Shown: piece by piece, positions 7,967-14,725 of the stretch | How positions within the stretch are numbered: position 1 is the first letter of the stretch | Layout of the letters: each line of letters begins with the position of its first letter | Source of the DNA: Candidatus Aminicenantota bacterium | GTDB taxonomy: Bacteria > Acidobacteriota > Aminicenantia > JAMOAD01 | Reading direction: 5' to 3' | DNA: 18,710 nucleotides | Assembly: GCA_027070475.1 (NCBI GenBank) | Contig: JALXDT010000184.1 | Span: 1-18,710 of the forward strand | The notes under the pieces: generated by a model | The model's input: the letters and a program-made list of their open reading frames with translations, nothing else | What the model was told of the DNA's origin: nothing | Database searches by the model: none | Translations under genes and position numbers: made by a program

Positions 7967-8359
7967 TTACCATATATAACACAATACCTCTCCACCAACA
8001 TTTTCACTACGAGCCTTTGAATCAGTCATAACACCTTTGGATGTGGAGATAATAGCTATTCCAAGACCATTCAGAACCTTTGGTAATTTTTCAGCTGTAC
8101 TATAGTGTCTTAATCCAGGTTTTGAAATTCTTTTTAATCCGGAAATAGCTGATACACCATCTTCATACTTCAGAGTAATTTTAATAATACCCTGCTTCTT
8201 ATCATCTATAACCTCATAATCTTCAATATAACCCTCTTCTTTTAAAATTTTGGTTATAGCCTTCTTCATATTTGAAGCAGGGACCTCAACCGTTGCATAT
8301 TGTCTTAATATTGCATTTCTTATTCTTGTTAAATAATCAGCAATTGGATCTGTAAGCAT
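7967..8359 (-). CDS. rpsH: 30S ribosomal protein S8
   Basis: S8 binds helix 21 of 16S rRNA and is needed for central-domain assembly. The 130 residues include DPIADYLTRIRNA (4-16) and the C-terminal signature GLGIAIISTSKGVMTDSKAR, ending VGGEVLCYIW, all conserved. In E. coli S8 represses spc translation through a site near the rplX-rplE junction; here that junction is only 10 bases, so any such site would have to lie inside coding sequence. The ATG at 8359 is preceded by AAGGAGAG. The 23 bases between rpsN and rpsH are the largest gap in the window. Confidence 0.97.
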   Translation of the reverse strand: MLTDPIADYLTRIRNAILRQYATVEVPASNMKKAITKILKEEGYIEDYEVIDDKKQGIIKITLKYEDGVSAISGLKRISKPGLRHYSTAEKLPKVLNGLGIAIISTSKGVMTDSKARSENVGGEVLCYIW

Positions 8360-8382
8360 CTTTTACTCTCCTTAAATAATTT

Positions 8383-8568
8383 TTACCAACTTGCTTTTAT
8401 AACACCTGGAAGCTCACCCTTATGGGAGAGCTCTCTCATGCATAGCCTGCAAATTCCGAACTTTCTGATATAACCTCTTGGCCTTCCGCAGATCTTGCAT
8501 CTGTTATATGCTCTAACCTTAAATTTAGGTTTTTTCCTATGTTTTGCTAATTGAGATTTTTTTGCCAT
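8383..8568 (-). CDS. rpsN: 30S ribosomal protein S14, zinc-binding (type Z)
   Basis: S14 is in the head of the small subunit near the A site. This is the short, 61-residue zinc form, with Cys24, Cys27, Cys40 and Cys43 in two Cys-X2-Cys pairs, in place of the ~100-residue form found in E. coli. The C-terminal GELPGVIKASW is the family signature. A longer open frame extends upstream to 8634, but the start at 8568 gives the canonical MAKKSQ beginning and has AGGAGG 5 bases upstream; the longer frame would overlap rplE. It lies 10 bases after rplE, the usual place. Confidence 0.97.
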   Translation of the reverse strand: MAKKSQLAKHRKKPKFKVRAYNRCKICGRPRGYIRKFGICRLCMRELSHKGELPGVIKASW

Positions 8569-8573
8569 AAAAT

Positions 8574-8579
8574 CCTCCT
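8574..8579 (-). promoter_or_regulatory. Ribosome binding site that fixes the start of rpsN
   Basis: AGGAGG ends 5 bases before the ATG at 8568 and runs out of the rplE stop codon (TAAGGAGG). It rules out the longer open frame that reaches back into rplE. Confidence 0.85.
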
Positions 8580-9121
8580 TAACCTCTAAATGGCATACCA
8601 AACATTTCCAGCAAAGCAAAAGCACTTTTATCATCTTTTGCAGTGGTTACAATTGTGATATTCATACCTCTATTTTTATCTACCTTATTATAATCAATTT
8701 CAGGAAAAACAAGCTGATCCTTTAAACCAAGTGTATAATTTCCTCTTCCATCAAAAGCTTTACGGGATATTCCTCTAAAATCTCTTATTCTTGGAATTAC
8801 AATACTGATTAACCTATCCAAAAACTCATACATCCTATCTCCTCTTAATGTAACAGAAAGTCCGATAGGCATCCCTTTTCTCAACCTGAAACTTGAAATT
8901 GATTTTTTAGCTCTTCTAATAACAGGGGCTTGTCCAGTAATTGTTTTTAAATCAGCTGCTGCAGCATCAAGTGCTTTTATGTTCTGAGTTGCTTCTCCGA
9001 TTCCCATATTTATAACGATTTTCTCTAATTTGGGAACCTCCATAATATTTTTCAGGTTTAGCTTTTCTTTTAAAGCTAACTTAATTTCTTTTTCATATCT
9101 CTCTTTTAATCTCGGCACCAT
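8579..9121 (-). CDS. rplE: 50S ribosomal protein L5
   Basis: L5 binds 5S rRNA and forms intersubunit bridges with S13 in the central protuberance. The 180-residue protein has the expected family length, with KIVINMGIGEA (about 34-44), TGQAPVIRRAKKSISSFRLRKG (about 62-83) and the C-terminal DKNRGMNITIVTTAKDD. The ATG at 9121 follows TAGGAGGAG, in which TAG is the rplX stop. The order rplN-rplX-rplE-rpsN is conserved. Nothing odd is seen. Confidence 0.97.
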   Translation of the reverse strand: MVPRLKERYEKEIKLALKEKLNLKNIMEVPKLEKIVINMGIGEATQNIKALDAAAADLKTITGQAPVIRRAKKSISSFRLRKGMPIGLSVTLRGDRMYEFLDRLISIVIPRIRDFRGISRKAFDGRGNYTLGLKDQLVFPEIDYNKVDKNRGMNITIVTTAKDDKSAFALLEMFGMPFRG

Positions 9122-9131
9122 TTCACTCCTC

Positions 9132-9449
9132 CTAATCTAAGGTAGTTCCGCACTTTTTGCAGTATCTGACCTTCGAACCATCATCAAGAATCTTAAACCC
9201 CACTCTAACACCTGTTCCACAATTGCTACAAAAATACATCACATTTGAAATATGAATCGGAGCCTCTTTTTCAAGCGTACCACCTTGAACTCCTTTCTGT
9301 GGATTAGGTCTGACATGCTTTTTTATAAAATTAACCTTTTCAACAATAACTCTATTTGCGGAAGGAATAACCTTTATAACTTTACCGGTTTTCCCCTTAT
9401 CCTTTCCTGCAATAACAACCACAGTATCATTTTTCTTTATTTTTAACAT
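9132..9449 (-). CDS. rplX: 50S ribosomal protein L24 with C-terminal zinc-ribbon cysteines
   Basis: L24 is one of the first proteins to bind 23S rRNA during assembly and sits near the exit of the peptide tunnel. The 105 residues have the KOW motif near the N-terminus (VVVIAGKDKGKTGKVIKV, about 10-27) and KKHVRPNPQKGVQGG (43-57). Near the C-terminus are Cys74, Cys77, Cys97 and Cys100 in two Cys-X2-Cys pairs, a likely zinc ribbon kept in many but not all L24 proteins. The ATG at 9449 shares one base with the rplN stop (TAATG), so it is coupled to rplN. Confidence 0.96.
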   Translation of the reverse strand: MLKIKKNDTVVVIAGKDKGKTGKVIKVIPSANRVIVEKVNFIKKHVRPNPQKGVQGGTLEKEAPIHISNVMYFCSNCGTGVRVGFKILDDGSKVRYCKKCGTTLD

Positions 9450-9817
9450 TAAAGAACCTCCATTGCCAAAGATACTATTTTCATAAATCTTCTTTCCCTG
9501 AGCTCTCTTGCAACAGGTCCGAAAACTCTTGTACCAATTGGTTCACCCTCATTATTAATTAAAACAGCAGCATTATCATCAAATCTTATATAGGTACCAT
9601 CTTTCCTTCTAACTTCCTGATTCGTTCTAACTATCACAGCTCTAACAACCGAACCCTTTTTTATTTTACTATTAGGTTCTGCTTCCTTTACTGTTGCGGT
9701 TATAACATCACCCAATGAAGCATTATTCGGGGATGCTCCGGCAACAGCTCTTATTGCCATAATCTTTTTTGCTCCTGAATTATCAGCTACCCGAAGTATT
9801 GTCTGCATTTGTATCAT
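9449..9817 (-). CDS. rplN: 50S ribosomal protein L14
   Basis: L14 is at the subunit interface and takes part in bridges to 16S rRNA. The 122-residue protein begins MIQMQTILRVADNSGAKK and keeps the signature GDVITATVKEA and VFGPVARELRERRFMKIVSLA; the usual SLAPEVL ending is SLAMEVL here. The start at 9817 is supported by AGGAGG 6 bases upstream (9824-9829) and by the conserved MIQ beginning. This places its first 35 bases inside the end of rpsQ in another frame, so rplN initiates while ribosomes are finishing rpsQ. Its stop overlaps rplX by one base. Confidence 0.97.
   Translation of the reverse strand: MIQMQTILRVADNSGAKKIMAIRAVAGASPNNASLGDVITATVKEAEPNSKIKKGSVVRAVIVRTNQEVRRKDGTYIRFDDNAAVLINNEGEPIGTRVFGPVARELRERRFMKIVSLAMEVL
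9783..9817 (-). other. 35-base out-of-frame overlap of rpsQ and rplN
   Basis: The rpsQ frame runs to a TGA at 9783-9785, while rplN begins at 9817. The rplN ribosome site (AGGAGG, 9824-9829) lies in rpsQ codons. The extra S17 residues encoded here (NDTNADNTSGS) lie beyond the usual end of the S17 fold. All other overlaps in the window are 1 or 4 bases. Confidence 0.9.
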
Positions 9818-10085
9818 TTTTTACCTCCTGTTTACCTAAAACTTTTGCTGCCTGTACTATTTTTACAACTTTCCATCTTTTCCTCTTTGACAGCGGCCTT
9901 GTTTCCCTTATTAAAACAACATCCCCTTCTTTGCATCTATTGTGTTCATCATGTGCCATATATTTTTTCTTTCTCTTAATAATCTTCTTGTATAGGGGAT
10001 GTCTAACCATTCTATAAATTGTAACTACAACAGATTTGTCCATTTTTGCCGAACTTACGATTCCAATTTTCGTTGATCTGCTCAT
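9783..10085 (-). CDS. rpsQ: 30S ribosomal protein S17 with a short C-terminal extension
   Basis: S17 is an OB-fold protein that binds the 5' domain of 16S rRNA early in assembly. The 100 residues begin MSRSTKIGIVSSAKMDKSVVV and contain RHPLYKKIIKRKKKYMAHDE and EGDVVLIRETRPLSKRKRWKVV, the family signature. The fold should end near residue 88; the last dozen residues (about 89-100) are a polar tail that results from reading through the start of rplN. The ATG at 10085 is one base after rpmC. Family members range from about 84 to 100 residues, so the tail is long but not outside the range. Confidence 0.96.
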   Translation of the reverse strand: MSRSTKIGIVSSAKMDKSVVVTIYRMVRHPLYKKIIKRKKKYMAHDEHNRCKEGDVVLIRETRPLSKRKRWKVVKIVQAAKVLGKQEVKNDTNADNTSGS

Positions 10086-10086
10086 C

Positions 10087-10275
10087 CTATTCTCCTCTCT
10101 CTTTTAATATCGTTTTTATTCTTGCAATATCTCTTTTGGTCTCTTTAATTTTCATTGGATTCTGAAGCTGTCCTAAAACCTTCTGGAAATTTAAATTAAA
10201 CAACTTTTCTTTTAATTCCAATTCAATATTCTTTAACTCTTCAGATGATTTCTCTCTGAGATCCTTTGCTTTCAT
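10087..10275 (-). CDS. rpmC: 50S ribosomal protein L29
   Basis: L29 is a small two-helix protein at the tunnel exit, next to L23, where it helps form the docking site for nascent-chain factors. The 62 residues begin MKAKDLREKSSEEL and hold the conserved LFNLNFQKVLGQLQNPMKIKETKRDIARIKT, the family signature, as two antiparallel helices. The ATG at 10275 lies 4 bases after rplP, whose end provides a GAGGTGA ribosome site. The order rplP-rpmC-rpsQ is universal in this cluster. Confidence 0.96.
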   Translation of the reverse strand: MKAKDLREKSSEELKNIELELKEKLFNLNFQKVLGQLQNPMKIKETKRDIARIKTILKERGE

Positions 10276-10279
10276 TTCA

Positions 10280-10684
10280 TCACCTCTTCACAAACCTTGT
10301 TTTAAATGGGAGTTTATAAGATGCCAATCTAAAAGCTTCCCTTGCTACCTCTTCACTAACTCCTTCAATTTCAAAAAGAATTCTACCCGGTTTAATAACA
10401 TCTACCCATGAGTCAACATCCCCCTTTCCTTTTCCCATTCTTGTTTCAGGGGGCCTTTTTGTAATCGGTTTCCAGGGAAATACTCTAATCCAGATCTTAC
10501 CACCTTTTTTAATATGTCTATTAATAGCAATTCTTGCAGCTTCTATCTGTCTTGCAGTAAGCCACTTTCTTCCCAACGCTTGTAATCCATAATCACCAAA
10601 AACAAGGGTATTACCGGATTGAGCCTTACCCTTCATTCTTCCTCTTTGTACCTTTCTGTATTTAACCTTTTTTGGCATTAACAT
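10280..10684 (-). CDS. rplP: 50S ribosomal protein L16
   Basis: L16 lines the A-site side of the large subunit and helps position tRNA. The 134-residue protein begins MLMPKKVKYRK, the common bacterial start, and has GRKWLTARQIEAARIAINR (about 38-56) and RMGKGKGDVDSWV (82-94), a loop near the peptidyl transferase centre. The first of two close ATG codons (10684) is chosen because GAGGAGG lies 6 bases upstream and because MLxPK is the family N-terminus. It starts one base after rpsC. Confidence 0.97.
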   Translation of the reverse strand: MLMPKKVKYRKVQRGRMKGKAQSGNTLVFGDYGLQALGRKWLTARQIEAARIAINRHIKKGGKIWIRVFPWKPITKRPPETRMGKGKGDVDSWVDVIKPGRILFEIEGVSEEVAREAFRLASYKLPFKTRFVKR

Positions 10685-10685
10685 T

Positions 10686-11351
10686 TTATGCCTCCTCTCT
10701 CAAATCTTTTCTAACACTTTTCGGTTTAAGCTTTTCCCCTTTATATATCCAAACCTTAACACCAATCTGTCCATATGTTGTTTTTGCCTCTGCAAAACCA
10801 TAATCAATATCAGCTTTTAATGTCTGTAGAGGAACCTTACCAACAAGATACCATTCGGATCTTGCGATTTCTGCTCCGCCCAATCTTCCGGAAACCATTA
10901 TCTTAATTCCAATAGCTCCTACCTTAATAGCAGATGAAACAGCAGCTCTCATTGCCCTTCTAAATGCAGTTCTTTTTTCCAATCTGAAAGCAACCTGCTC
11001 TGCTGTAAGTTGGGCAGATAGCTCCGGTCTCTTCACCTCTTTTATTTCAATTGCAACCTCTTTATTTATCATTTTGTTAATCTTTTCTCTTAAAGCCTGA
11101 AGCTCTTTTCCGCCTCTTCCTATTATAACTCCCGGTCTTGCTGTATAAATATTAATAGTAATCGTATCTGCTATTCTCTCAATAACAATATCTTTAATCG
11201 CAGCATTTCCATACTCTTTTTTAATAAATCTTCTAAGCTTTAAATCTTCATGGAGCTTATCCAGATAATCTTTCCCATCACTATACCATAGTGACTTCCA
11301 TGTCTTATTAAAACCAAGCCTAAACCCATAAGGATGTGTTTTCTGTCCCAC
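10686..11351 (-). CDS. rpsC: 30S ribosomal protein S3, GTG start
   Basis: S3 forms part of the mRNA entry tunnel with S4 and S5 and contributes to helicase activity there. The 221 residues begin MGQKTHPYGFRLG, have a type II KH domain with the GRGG loop at 78-81, and a C-terminal domain with SGRLGGAEIARSEW and KTTYGQIGVKVWIYKGE. The start codon is GTG at 11351; AGGAGG (11357-11362) lies 5 bases upstream and the conserved MGQK N-terminus begins exactly there. The upstream rplV stop TAG is part of that ribosome site. Confidence 0.97.
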   Translation of the reverse strand: MGQKTHPYGFRLGFNKTWKSLWYSDGKDYLDKLHEDLKLRRFIKKEYGNAAIKDIVIERIADTITINIYTARPGVIIGRGGKELQALREKINKMINKEVAIEIKEVKRPELSAQLTAEQVAFRLEKRTAFRRAMRAAVSSAIKVGAIGIKIMVSGRLGGAEIARSEWYLVGKVPLQTLKADIDYGFAEAKTTYGQIGVKVWIYKGEKLKPKSVRKDLREEA

Positions 11352-11356
11352 TGTTA

Positions 11357-11362
11357 CCTCCT
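11357..11362 (-). promoter_or_regulatory. Ribosome binding site that fixes the GTG start of rpsC
   Basis: AGGAGG overlaps the rplV stop (TAGGAGGT) and ends 5 bases before GTG at 11351. It supports GTG as the start of S3, in agreement with the conserved MGQK beginning. Confidence 0.85.
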
Positions 11363-11720
11363 ACTTCTCATCTAAAAAAATTGAGATATGACTAAACCTT
11401 CTAATTATGGGTTTCACCCTACCCATAGGTCCAGCCTTAAACCTTTTCAACCTTGGTGCTTCATTGGCATATATTTTCTTAATATAAAGTTTATCAACCT
11501 CAATATTCGGGAATTTATTCTCTGCATTCGCAACCGCACTGTTTAAAAGCTTTTCAACAATAGAAGCTGCTTTTCTCTTAGAATTAAACTTTAGAATAGT
11601 AATAGCTTCATTTACATTCTTCCCTCTTATAAGATCTAAAACTAATCTGACTTTTGAGGGAGATATTCTTATATACTTAGCATGAGCTTCAGCTAAATAA
11701 TCTTTTTCCTTTTCCGCCAT
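11361..11720 (-). CDS. rplV: 50S ribosomal protein L22
   Basis: L22 reaches from the surface into the peptide exit tunnel through a long beta hairpin and forms part of the tunnel constriction. The 119 residues contain KYIRISPSKVRLVLDLIRGK (15-34), LLNSAVANAENK (58-69) and the hairpin and ending PRLKRFKAGPMGRVKPIIRRFSHISIFL. An N-terminal stretch of about ten acidic and polar residues precedes the usual start of the fold. The ATG at 11720 is two bases after rpsS, so it is likely coupled. No macrolide-resistance type change of the loop is evident by eye. Confidence 0.97.
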   Translation of the reverse strand: MAEKEKDYLAEAHAKYIRISPSKVRLVLDLIRGKNVNEAITILKFNSKRKAASIVEKLLNSAVANAENKFPNIEVDKLYIKKIYANEAPRLKRFKAGPMGRVKPIIRRFSHISIFLDEK

Positions 11721-11722
11721 TT

Positions 11723-12010
11723 TTATCTCCTCTTAGCAGTTTTTTCATTTTTTGATGTGTGTCCCTTATAAGTCCTTGTTGGGGAAAATTCACCCAATTT
11801 ATGACCAACCATATTTTCAGTAACAAATACAGGAATAAACTTTTTGCCATTATAAACAGCTATTGTTAAGCCAACCATTTCAGGAACAACAGTAGATCTT
11901 CTTGACCATGTTTTTATAACAGTTTTCTTTTTAATGTTTTCTTTAGCTTTCAAAACCTTTTCCAATAACTTTTTATCAACAAAAGGTCCCTTTTTTAATG
12001 ATCTACCCAT
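11723..12010 (-). CDS. rpsS: 30S ribosomal protein S19
   Basis: S19 forms a complex with S13 in the head of the small subunit and touches A-site tRNA and intersubunit bridges. The 95 residues have the family length and begin MGRSLKKGPFVDKKL, with WSRRSTVVPEMVGLTIAVYNGKKF (35-58) and the signature VGHKLGEFSPTRTYKGH (68-84). The ATG at 12010 is only one base after rplB, so it is probably translated by ribosomes leaving rplB. Complete and typical. Confidence 0.97.
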   Translation of the reverse strand: MGRSLKKGPFVDKKLLEKVLKAKENIKKKTVIKTWSRRSTVVPEMVGLTIAVYNGKKFIPVFVTENMVGHKLGEFSPTRTYKGHTSKNEKTAKRR

Positions 12011-12011
12011 T

Positions 12012-12836
12012 TTACTTTCTCCTCTTTACAATAAATTTATCAGTTCTCTTATTCTTTCTTGTCTTATAACCTTTGGTAGGCATACCCCATGGAGAAACAG
12101 GATGTCTTCCACCCTTTGCTTTTCCTTCTCCTCCACCATGGGGATGATCAACAGGGTTCATGGCAGTACCTCTTACATGAGGTCTTCTTCCCATCCATCT
12201 AACTCTTCCAGCTTTTCCTATAGTAATATTAGAATGCTCAATATTACCTACCTGTCCAATCGTAGCTCTGCACTTAAGATTAATCTTTCTAATTTCTCCT
12301 GAAGGGATTTTCATAATCGCATACTTACCTTCCTTACCTAAAATCCTTGCAAGAGTCCCTGCCGATCTTGCAATTTGTCCTCCCCTTCCAGGATAAAGCT
12401 CAATATTGTGAACAAGCGTTCCAACAGGAATCTTTTCAAGTGGGAGAGTATTACCAACTCTTATCTCAGCTTCTCCATTTGTTGATATTATTTTATCCCC
12501 AACTTTCAAACTGTTAGGTGCTATTATATATCTTCTCTCTCCATCCGCATACTTAATGAGTGCAATTCTCGAAGATCTGTTTGGATCATATTCTATTGTC
12601 TCCACTACTCCTTCAATATCAACCTTATCTCTCTTAAAATCAATAATTCTGTATTTCTTTTTGTGTCCTCCTCCTCTGTGTCTTACCGTAATTCTACCAT
12701 TATTGTTTCTACCACCACTCTTCTTAATCCTAACAGTCAAAGGTTTATAGGGAGTATCTGTAGTTATCTCCTCAAATGTAAAACCTGTCATAAACCTTCT
12801 TGAAGGTGTCACCGGTTTGTAATTTTTTATTCCCAT
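12012..12836 (-). CDS. rplB: 50S ribosomal protein L2
   Basis: L2 is the most conserved large-subunit protein; it binds 23S domain IV and is needed for subunit association and peptidyl transferase activity. The 274 residues have the OB fold and SH3-like domain, with HRGGGHKKKYRIIDFKRD (53-70), PGRGGQIARSAG (149-160) and the C-terminal NPVDHPHGGGEG (227-238). His231 corresponds to E. coli His229, long linked to peptidyl transferase function. The ATG at 12836 is two bases after rplW. The order rplW-rplB-rpsS is standard. Confidence 0.98.
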   Translation of the reverse strand: MGIKNYKPVTPSRRFMTGFTFEEITTDTPYKPLTVRIKKSGGRNNNGRITVRHRGGGHKKKYRIIDFKRDKVDIEGVVETIEYDPNRSSRIALIKYADGERRYIIAPNSLKVGDKIISTNGEAEIRVGNTLPLEKIPVGTLVHNIELYPGRGGQIARSAGTLARILGKEGKYAIMKIPSGEIRKINLKCRATIGQVGNIEHSNITIGKAGRVRWMGRRPHVRGTAMNPVDHPHGGGEGKAKGGRHPVSPWGMPTKGYKTRKNKRTDKFIVKRRK

Positions 12837-12838
12837 TT

Positions 12839-13135
12839 TTAAACTCCCTCAAAAAATTCTATCATTTTTTCGCCTTCTTTCAGCTTTACATATGCCTTCT
12901 TAACTTTTGCTGATGTAGATTCAAATCTTCCATACCTTTTTGGTTTTCCTTTTTGAATCACCACCCTTACCTTTTCAACTTTAACCTTAAAAATCTCTTC
13001 AACAGCTTTCTTTATCTGGTGCTTGTTTGCTCTTATGTCCACAATGAAACCAACTGTTCTGTTAGACTCTTTCAAATCTGTTAACTTTTCTGTAACCAAA
13101 GGAGCTTTTATAATTCCATACTTATCATACTTCAT
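12839..13135 (-). CDS. rplW: 50S ribosomal protein L23
   Basis: L23 is at the tunnel exit and is the main docking site for trigger factor and the signal recognition particle. The 98-residue protein begins MKYDKYGIIKAPLVTEK and contains the conserved ANKHQIKKAVEEIFKVKVEKV (about 36-56) and KPKRYGRF, with a loop that enters the tunnel. The ATG at 13135 overlaps the rplD stop by 4 bases (ATGA), a classic coupling arrangement. The trigger-factor contact region is present; a detailed check of its glutamate needs an alignment. Confidence 0.96.
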   Translation of the reverse strand: MKYDKYGIIKAPLVTEKLTDLKESNRTVGFIVDIRANKHQIKKAVEEIFKVKVEKVRVVIQKGKPKRYGRFESTSAKVKKAYVKLKEGEKMIEFFEGV

Positions 13136-13764
13136 TTAATTCTCTCCAAAAATGATTTTAAACCTTCTTCACTGAACATTATATTTTTATATTTGACAAC
13201 ATCATAAAGATTTACTTCCTCGTTTGACACACATTTAACTTTCGGTATATTTCTTGAAGCAAGATAAAGATTCTCAAAATTCTCATTTTTTTCTTTTGAG
13301 TCAACTATAAGTACTGAATTTATATCAAATTTCTTTATTATCTCATTAAAAGTTTTTGTTTTAGGAGTATTAATAGAAAGATCATCAATAACAATCATCT
13401 CATTGTCTCTATATTTTGCAGCTATCGCGGATTTAAGAGCATTCTTTTTCATTCTTTTAGGTATATTCACATAATAATCTCTCGGTTTTGGACCAAAAGT
13501 AGTACCACCATGTCTCCACAATGGAGATCTATTACTACCAGCTCTGGCAGTTCCTCTACCTTTCTGTCTCCATGGTTTTCTTCCACCACCTCTCACTTCA
13601 CCTCTTGTTTTTGTAGAAGCAGATCCCTTTCTTCTGTTTGCAAGAAAAGCCTTCACAACCTCCCATATCAAATGTTTTTTCACAGGATAGCTAAAAATTT
13701 CTTCTGGTAACTCTATTTCCTTTACACTTTCATTGTTTTTGTTTTTTACCTCAATCTTATACAT
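13132..13764 (-). CDS. rplD: 50S ribosomal protein L4
   Basis: L4 extends a loop into the exit tunnel opposite L22. In E. coli it also represses the S10 operon. The 210 residues have the long basic loop KGSASTKTRGEVRGGGRKPWRQKGRGTARAG (about 46-76), then SPLWRHGGTTFGPKPRDY, both highly conserved. An open frame extends two codons further to a TTG at 13770, but AGGAGAGG (13771-13778) lies 6 bases before the ATG at 13764 and immediately abuts the TTG, so ATG is the start. It begins 2 bases after rplC. There is no room for an S10-type leader near this gene. Confidence 0.96.
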   Translation of the reverse strand: MYKIEVKNKNNESVKEIELPEEIFSYPVKKHLIWEVVKAFLANRRKGSASTKTRGEVRGGGRKPWRQKGRGTARAGSNRSPLWRHGGTTFGPKPRDYYVNIPKRMKKNALKSAIAAKYRDNEMIVIDDLSINTPKTKTFNEIIKKFDINSVLIVDSKEKNENFENLYLASRNIPKVKCVSNEEVNLYDVVKYKNIMFSEEGLKSFLERIK

Positions 13765-13766
13765 TT

Positions 13767-14408
13767 TCAACCTCTCCTAAATTCACTATTTTTTACAATA
13801 ACAAGTCCTCCGTTGGGACCAGGAACAGCACCTCTTACCAAGAGAAGATTCTCTTCTTTCATTATTTTCTCAACTTTAAGATTCTTTACTGTTATCCTCT
13901 TATTACCTGTCTGACCAGGAAGCTTTTTACCTTTCATAACTCTTCCCGGATATGTTGCAGCTCCAGTAGAACCAGGGGTTCTGTGTATTTTAGAACCGTG
14001 AGACATTCTTCCACCACCAAATCCATGTCTTTTCATTACTCCTTGAAATCCTTTACCCTTACTTATACCAACCACATTAACTTTTTTAACATTCTCAAAA
14101 AGATCTACAGTAAGCTCTTTTCCCTCTTCCAACTCCTTCTCATCCTTAACCCTGACTTCTCTTAGAATCTTTACAAGCTGTTTTACTCCTCTTTTTTCAA
14201 GATGGCCTTTAAAAGGTTTATTAAGATTTTTTATCTTTTTATTTTCAATAAGTCCAAGCTGAACAGCTTCATAACCATCCTTATCCACAGTCTTTTTCTG
14301 AACAACAACACATGGCCCTGTTTTTATAACTGTAACAGGAATCATCTCACCATTCTCATTGATAATCTGAGTCATTCCTATTTTTCTTCCTATTAATCCT
14401 TCTATCAT
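13767..14408 (-). CDS. rplC: 50S ribosomal protein L3
   Basis: L3 initiates assembly of the large subunit and reaches towards the peptidyl transferase centre. The 213 residues begin MIEGLIGRKIGMTQI and contain GISKGKGFQGVMKRHGFGGGRMSHGS (about 115-140) and PGRVMKGKKLPGQTGN, the family signature. The tip of the central loop reads GSTGAATYPGR. The residue corresponding to the Gln methylated in E. coli L3 is not obvious and would need an alignment. The ATG at 14408 is 7 bases after rpsJ, with a TGAGGT ribosome site that includes the rpsJ stop. Confidence 0.96.
   Translation of the reverse strand: MIEGLIGRKIGMTQIINENGEMIPVTVIKTGPCVVVQKKTVDKDGYEAVQLGLIENKKIKNLNKPFKGHLEKRGVKQLVKILREVRVKDEKELEEGKELTVDLFENVKKVNVVGISKGKGFQGVMKRHGFGGGRMSHGSKIHRTPGSTGAATYPGRVMKGKKLPGQTGNKRITVKNLKVEKIMKEENLLLVRGAVPGPNGGLVIVKNSEFRRG
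13771..13778 (-). promoter_or_regulatory. Ribosome binding site that fixes the start of rplD
   Basis: AGGAGAGG lies 6 bases before ATG at 13764 and touches an in-frame TTG at 13770. The spacing selects the ATG, giving a 210-residue L4. Confidence 0.8.
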
Positions 14409-14415
14409 ATTAACC

Positions 14416-14721
14416 TCACAATGCTTTAACTTCTACTTCAATCCCTGCCGGCAAATCAAGTTTTTGAAGCTCTTGTATTGTTTCATCATTATACTGAGTA
14501 ATTAATATTAATCTTTTGTGTGTTCTAATCTCAAAATGCTCCCTCGATTTTTTATCAACATGGGGAGATCTTAAAACACAAAATCTCTGAATTTTAGTTG
14601 GCAGGGGAATGGGGCCAGAAACTTTGGCTCCCGTATTTTTAGCTCTATCAACTATATCTATAGCAGATTTATCAAGTAAAATATAATCAAAGGCTTTTAA
14701 TTTTATTCTTATTTTTTCCAT
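14416..14721 (-). CDS. rpsJ: 30S ribosomal protein S10 (NusE)
   Basis: S10 belongs to the head of the small subunit and also acts as NusE in transcription antitermination and in coupling with NusG. The 101 residues begin MEKIRIKLKAFDYILLDKSA and contain GPIPLPTKIQRFCVLRSPHV (about 33-52) and EIRTHKRLI, the family signature, and end DLPAGIEVEVKAL. An open frame runs six codons further up to a TTG, but AGGTGA at 14726-14731 sits 4 bases before the ATG at 14721, and the shorter start matches the usual N-terminus. It lies only 10 bases after tuf, so there is no separate S10 leader. Confidence 0.96.
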   Translation of the reverse strand: MEKIRIKLKAFDYILLDKSAIDIVDRAKNTGAKVSGPIPLPTKIQRFCVLRSPHVDKKSREHFEIRTHKRLILITQYNDETIQELQKLDLPAGIEVEVKAL

Positions 14722-14725
14722 TTTT

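Noticed and set aside
8360..8382. Possible promoter or terminator in the widest gap, between rpsN and rpsH
   Set aside because: 23 bases are too short for a full promoter, and no hairpin is visible; the gap holds only the rpsH ribosome site.
8569..8634. N-terminal extension of S14 by 22 residues into rplE
   Set aside because: The internal ATG at 8568 has AGGAGG at the right distance and gives the canonical 61-residue protein.
11934..12302. A 122-codon plus-strand open frame across the rpsS/rplB junction
   Set aside because: It lies antisense to two well-supported genes, is Ser/Asn-rich with no recognisable motif, and has no convincing start.
13765..13770. TTG start for rplD two codons upstream of the ATG
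   Set aside because: The ribosome site touches this TTG, leaving no spacing, while it is 6 bases from the ATG at 13764.
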